DNA from: DASQDN01 sp963825845
GTDB taxonomy: Bacteria; Acidobacteriota; Terriglobia; Bryobacterales; Bryobacteraceae
Direction of reading: 5' to 3'
Assembly (NCBI GenBank): GCA_963825845.1
Contig: CAWGVL010000064.1
Span: 1-64,000, forward strand
DNA: 64,000 nucleotides
Shown here: one piece after another, positions 57,067 to 64,000 of the stretch
How the letters are laid out: every line of letters starts with the position of its first letter
How positions within the stretch are numbered: position 1 is the first letter of the stretch
Notes under the pieces: model-generated
What the model was told of the DNA's origin: nothing
The model's database searches: none
The model's input: only the letters and a program-made list of their open reading frames with translations
Made by a program: the position numbers and the translations under genes

Positions 57067-57136
57067 GTGGAATCAGGATACCCCGTACAACGGTAGAATA
57101 GAATCTGTAGTTTCAGTTCCTTTGAAACCCTCCGTC

Positions 57137-60245
<3,109 letters not shown>

Positions 60246-60249
<4 letters not shown>

Positions 60250-61683
60250 GTTTCGATCCCATCACCGAACGCAAGCTGCTGATCACACGACGCCATTTCT
60301 TCGGCCGGACGCGCAACCGGCATCGGTACAGCGGCTCTGGCTTCGCTGCTCGGAAAGGAATTGCGCGCCGACACGGCATTGCCCGGGCTGCCGCACTTTG
60401 CGCCAAAAGCCAAGCGAATCATCTACTTGTTCCAGCACGGCGCGCCGTCGCAGTTGGATATGTTCGATTACAAGCCCGTCCTGAAAGACCGTCGAGGGTT
60501 GAACCTTCCCGATTCGATTCGCCAGGGCCAGCGCTTGACGGGAATGACGGCTTATCAAACGACTTTCCCGACCGCTCCGTCCGTCTTCAAGTTTGCACAG
60601 CACGGCCAAAGCGGCATGTGGCTCAGCGAACTCCTCCCGCATACCGCAAAGATCGCCGACGACCTGGTGCTGATCCGGTCGATGCATACCGAGGCGATCA
60701 ACCACGATCCCGCCGTCACGTTCTTCCAGACGGGCTTCCAACTCGCCGGCCGCCCGAGCATCGGATCCTGGATCGCTTACGGTCTCGGAACCGAGAACCA
60801 GGACCTGCCGGCGTTCGTGGCGATGGTGTCTCAGGGCACGGGAAACTCCCAGGCGCTAGCCGATCGAGCGTGGGGCAGCGGGTTTCTTCCGACCAAGTAC
60901 CAAGGCGTGAAGTTCCGCTCCGCGCCGATCCGTGCTGTATCTCTCGAATCCTTCCGGATACTCGCGCGATGCCCGCCGGCGTTATCTGGATGACTTGTCG
61001 CAACTGAATGCGATAATGCGAAGGAGTACCAGGATCCGGAAATATCCGCTCGCATCTCCCAATATGAGATGGCTTTCCGGATGCAAGCGTCCGTACCCGA
61101 ACTCGCCGACATCTCATCCGAGCCACCCTCGACCTTCGAGCTTTACGGACCCGACTCCCGGAAGCCCGGATCGTTTGCCGCGAATTGCATTCTGGCACGG
61201 CGGCTGGCCGAGCGTGGCGTGCGATTCATCCAACTCTTCCATCGCGGGTGGGATCAACATAACAACCTGCCGCGGGAGATCGGACCGCAGTGTAAGCAAA
61301 CTGATCAGCCCTCCGCGGCACTGATCCAGGATCTGAAGCAGCGCGGCATGCTTGACGACACGCTCGTGATCTGGGGCGGAGAATTCGGCCGCACGGTTTA
61401 CTCACAGGGCACACTGACGGAAGACAACTACGGTCGTGACCACCACCCGCGATGTTTCAGTCTCTGGATGGCGGGCGGAGGCTTGAAACGTGGTGTAACG
61501 TATGGCGAAACCGACGAGTTCAGTTACAACATCACTGAGAATCCCGTCGACGTGCATGATCTGCACGCCACGATTCTGAATTGTCTCGGCGTTGATCACA
61601 CACGCCTGACGTATAAATTCCAGGGTCGACACTTCCGATTGACCGACGTCCACGGTCAGGTGGTGAAAGACATCGTAGCCTAA
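60246..61683 (+). CDS. DUF1501 sulfatase-like protein, Tat-exported, three frameshifts
   Basis: It starts MSFDPITERKLLITRRHFF with a twin-arginine motif. After an indel near 60310 the frame reads RATGIGTAALASLLGKEL and then RIIYLFQHGAPSQLDMFDYKP and NHDPAVTFFQTGFQLAG; indels near 60930 and 61013 precede YQDPEISARISQYEMAFRMQ. The end has IWGGEFGRTVYSQG, DHHPRCFSLWMAGGG and FRLTDVHGQVVKDI. The fold is that of alkaline-phosphatase-like DUF1501 proteins. It is translationally coupled to the PSD1 gene, the standard pairing in Planctomycetes and Acidobacteria. The real function is not established. Confidence 0.88.
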
Positions 61684-61722
61684 CGTCGCTTCCAGCCGAT
61701 TTTCCGCTAAAATAGACGCACT

Positions 61723-62313
61723 ATGGCTGGAAGCGCTAGTCCTTCCCCTTCCCCTCAACAGGAAGTTACAAACTTGCTCGTAGAGTGGAAGCAAGGTAAT
61801 AAAGCGGCGATGGATCTGTTGACGCCGTTGGTGTACAACGAACTCCGCCGCCTGGCTGAGCGTTATCTCCGTAACGAACGATCGGCCGCGACGCTTCAGC
61901 CGACTGCGCTTGTGCATGAGGCCTATCTTCGACTGGTAGCGCAAAGCATGCCGGATTGGGAAAGCCGGGCGCACTTCTTTGGTGTCGCCGCCCACCTGAT
62001 GCGGCAGATTCTCGTCGATCATGCGCGAAAACATCGCAGTGCGAAGCGCGGCGGTGGCGCCGAGAAAATGTCGATTGACGAAATCGTCGGATTGGGGACC
62101 GAAAGGCCTGCCGACATCATCGCTCTCGATGACGCCTTGAAAGCTCTTGCCGAGATCGACGAGCGTAAATCAAAGGTGATCGAACTCCGCTTCTTCGGCG
62201 GATTGAGCGTTGAGGAGACTGCAGTAGCATTGGGAGTCTCGCCGGCCACCGTAGGCCGGGAACAACGCCTCGCGGAAGCGTGGCTCCATCGCGAACTCAG
62301 TAACGAAGGATGA
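61723..62313 (+). CDS. ECF-type RNA polymerase sigma factor (acidobacterial/planctomycete ECF group)
   Basis: 196 residues. Region 2 reads LLTPLVYNELRRLAERYLRNE, with LQPTALVHEAYLRL and FFGVAAHLMRQILVDHARKH; region 4 reads LAEIDERKSKVIELRFFGGLSVEETAVALGVSPATV. This is the Sigma70_ECF type that is paired with Ser/Thr kinases, without an anti-sigma. TAAAAT at 61708-61713 lies 9 bases before the ATG, as a possible -10. The stop overlaps the start of the kinase gene by 4 bases (ATGA). Confidence 0.92.
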   Translation: MAGSASPSPSPQQEVTNLLVEWKQGNKAAMDLLTPLVYNELRRLAERYLRNERSAATLQPTALVHEAYLRLVAQSMPDWESRAHFFGVAAHLMRQILVDHARKHRSAKRGGGAEKMSIDEIVGLGTERPADIIALDDALKALAEIDERKSKVIELRFFGGLSVEETAVALGVSPATVGREQRLAEAWLHRELSNEG

Positions 62314-64000
62314 ACAAAGCCGAGCGGTGGAAAGCAGTCGAGGAATTATTCTACCGCGCGCTGGAAATGCCTGAAGGCGAGCGCTCTGCGTTCCTCGAGG
62401 AGAATTGTCGCGGCGACGCGGACATGATCCGCGAGGTGGAATCCCTCCTTGAAAACGATACGGCCGCCTCCCATGGATCCATGGCTGCGGCCGCTGTCAA
62501 GAGGGCGCTCGTAAGCTTCCATAAGACCGAGACAGCCGCGAGTGCTCCTGGACGCAAAATCGGCCACTATCGCCTGCTTCGCGAGATCGGGCGGGGCGGG
62601 ATGGGAACGGTTTATCTCGCGACGCGTGACGACGATACATTTGAAAAGAACGTTGCCATAAAGCTGGTACGCCGCGGGATGGACACGGAATTCATTCTGG
62701 CGCGATTCCGGCGTGAGCGTCAGATTCTGGCTTCGCTCGAACACCCGAACATCGCACGATTACTGGATGGCGGCGCGACCGAAGACGGCCTGCCTTACCT
62801 GGTAATGGAGTATGTGCAGGGCGTATCGATTACCGAGTACGCGGCTCAGCACAGCCTGTCGGTCGAACAGCGCCTGCGACTGTTCCTACAGATCTGCGAC
62901 GCCGTCGAATATGCGCATCGCCATTTCGTCGTTCACCGCGATGTGAAACCAACCAACATTCTCGTCGATGAGGAGGGAATCCCGAAACTCCTGGACTTCG
63001 GTATCTCGAAGCTGCTTGCGTATGACGGCACAACGACTACCGAAACGATCACACACGAAGTGCGGATGCTCACACCGGATTACGCGAGTCCTGAGCAAAT
63101 TCGAGGAGATGCGATTACGGCCGCGGCTGACGTTTACTCGCTCGGCGCGGTGCTTTACGAACTCCTCACCGGGATCAAGCCGCATCGTTTCGATAGAACC
63201 ACCGTGCAAGAGGTCGAAAAGACTATTTGCGAAGTCGATGTCGAAAGGCCGAGCGAAGCTGTACGACCGGCAGGAGACCGTGCGCTGGCGCGCAAGCTTC
63301 AGGGTGACCTCGACAATATCGTCCTGCTTGCGATGCGCAAGGAGGCCAAGCGGCGGTATGGATCCGTCCATAGTCTTGCGTCGGACTTGCGTGGGTATCT
63401 CGAGTTTCTTCCAGTCTCGGCGCGGCCCGATAGCCCGGTCTACAGGGCGAAGAAGTTTCTGCGACGGAACTGGGGGCCGTTGAGCGCGGTCGCTGCTGTC
63501 ATTACCGTGCTGCTGATCGGAGTCCTGATGGCCCAGCGAGAAGCCAGAATCGCGCGGATGCACTTCGACCAGGTGCGGCGATTGGCAAACACGTTTGTCA
63601 CCGGAGTCCACGACGAAATCCGTGATCTTCCCGGCTCGACACGCGCCCGTCGCATGATCGTGAAAACCGGACTCGAATACCTCGAAGCTCTAGCAGCCAA
63701 TTCGCAAGGTGAGATCGATCTACAACGTGAAATCGGCGCGGGTTACGTGCGGATCGGCGACGTGCAGGGTAGCGTACTCGAGGCGAATCTCGGCGACACG
63801 AAGGGCGCTCTAGAGAGTTACAACAAGGCGCTGAAGCTACTCGAGAATGTGGCTCGGGAACGGCCTGAAGCTCTCGACGTCCGTCGCGAGGTGCTCAATA
63901 TTTATCGCCGCATTGGCGATATCTATGGATATACCAAGAGCACGGATGAAGCACTTCGAGCCTATGCGCACGCCCGTGCTGTGGGGGAGACGCTCCTTGC
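62310..64000 (+). CDS. Ser/Thr protein kinase with TPR repeats, runs off the window
   Basis: The ATG at 62310 overlaps the sigma-factor stop. About 563 residues are seen. A ~85-residue helical N-terminal region (RWKAVEELFYRALEMPEGER) is followed by the kinase domain: LLREIGRGGMGTVYLATR, AIKLVRR, HRDVKPTNILVD and LDFGISKLL, and ASPEQIRGD. After the kinase comes one membrane helix (WGPLSAVAAVITVLLIGVLM), then periplasmic-side TPR-like repeats (TKGALESYNKALKLLENVARERPEA). The catalytic residues are complete. It probably phosphorylates the sigma factor encoded just before it. The 3' end lies outside the window. Confidence 0.94.
   Translation, partial: MNKAERWKAVEELFYRALEMPEGERSAFLEENCRGDADMIREVESLLENDTAASHGSMAAAAVKRALVSFHKTETAASAPGRKIGHYRLLREIGRGGMGTVYLATRDDDTFEKNVAIKLVRRGMDTEFILARFRRERQILASLEHPNIARLLDGGATEDGLPYLVMEYVQGVSITEYAAQHSLSVEQRLRLFLQICDAVEYAHRHFVVHRDVKPTNILVDEEGIPKLLDFGISKLLAYDGTTTTETITHEVRMLTPDYASPEQIRGDAITAAADVYSLGAVLYELLTGIKPHRFDRTTVQEVEKTICEVDVERPSEAVRPAGDRALARKLQGDLDNIVLLAMRKEAKRRYGSVHSLASDLRGYLEFLPVSARPDSPVYRAKKFLRRNWGPLSAVAAVITVLLIGVLMAQREARIARMHFDQVRRLANTFVTGVHDEIRDLPGSTRARRMIVKTGLEYLEALAANSQGEIDLQREIGAGYVRIGDVQGSVLEANLGDTKGALESYNKALKLLENVARERPEALDVRREVLNIYRRIGDIYGYTKSTDEALRAYAHARAVGETLL

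Overview
The window reads as two unequal parts. Bases 1 to about 4,650 are very GC-rich and carry genes of an alphaproteobacterial type: the end of a PBP4-type D-Ala-D-Ala carboxypeptidase, a sugar-transfer-associated ATP-grasp protein, a TerB-like protein, and a secreted caspase with peptidoglycan-binding and Sel1 domains. From about 4.7 kb to the end the GC content is lower and the gene set looks like an Acidobacteriota genome of the Bryobacterales/Solibacter kind. The grounds are the PSD1 cytochrome/DUF1501 pair, an ECF sigma factor overlapping a TPR-bearing Ser/Thr kinase, Tat-exported sulfatase and TIM-barrel proteins, and lineage-typical hypothetical proteins. The junction lies inside a reading frame that joins a signal-peptide-like start to a radical SAM protein, so an assembly chimera is a real possibility. 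Taxonomy is inferred from gene content only.

Layout of the second part. 4.6-10.2 kb: radical SAM/SPASM protein, dprA, topA, then a HEPN/MNT toxin-antitoxin pair. 10.2-15 kb: FHA-GAF-SpoIIE phosphatase, tadA, sppA and a FliA/WhiG-type sigma factor. 15.4-22.3 kb: TonB-like protein with a Gfo/Idh/MocA oxidoreductase, an MrfA-like helicase, and a NarL-type two-component system. 22.3-28.9 kb: a broken TPR gene, an RND efflux permease/adaptor pair, a membrane protein and a VOC protein. 28.9-33.9 kb: D-aminoacylase-like amidohydrolase, sugar-phosphate epimerase-like protein, beta-propeller, a small cytochrome/helix-hairpin-helix protein, and bcp. 33.9-38.3 kb: broken copies of a PhoD-like phosphatase and GTP-type PEP carboxykinase. 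38.3-47 kb: aminotransferase, small AAA ATPase, CDGSH protein, a hypothetical secreted protein, a GH88 hydrolase, an OmpA-family protein and a spermidine-synthase-like membrane protein. 47.1-56.3 kb: CBS protein, an aldo/keto reductase, a coupled oxidoreductase/class III aminotransferase pair, sulfatase, GntR regulator plus SPFH protein, and a transporter with HEAT repeats. 56.4-64 kb: SDR, PSD1 cytochrome, DUF1501 protein, ECF sigma factor and Ser/Thr kinase running off the end.

A dominant property is frameshifting. Single-copy housekeeping genes such as topA and pckG are split into many frames although the protein sequence stays well conserved across the breaks, and several breaks fall in homopolymers. 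This is the pattern of uncorrected indel errors in long-read data, not gene decay. It is densest at 0.5-9.5 kb and 33-43 kb; most other genes are intact. The broken genes are therefore annotated as single loci over their full span.

No clear new multi-gene system was found. The best candidates for follow-up are the coupled oxidoreductase/class III aminotransferase pair beside an aldo/keto reductase (47.6-51.1 kb), the cytochrome c/helix-hairpin-helix fusion behind a beta-propeller (31.6-33.4 kb), the palindrome over the -10 box of an apparently leaderless gntR/SPFH operon (52.9 kb), and the HEPN/MNT pair placed directly behind topA.
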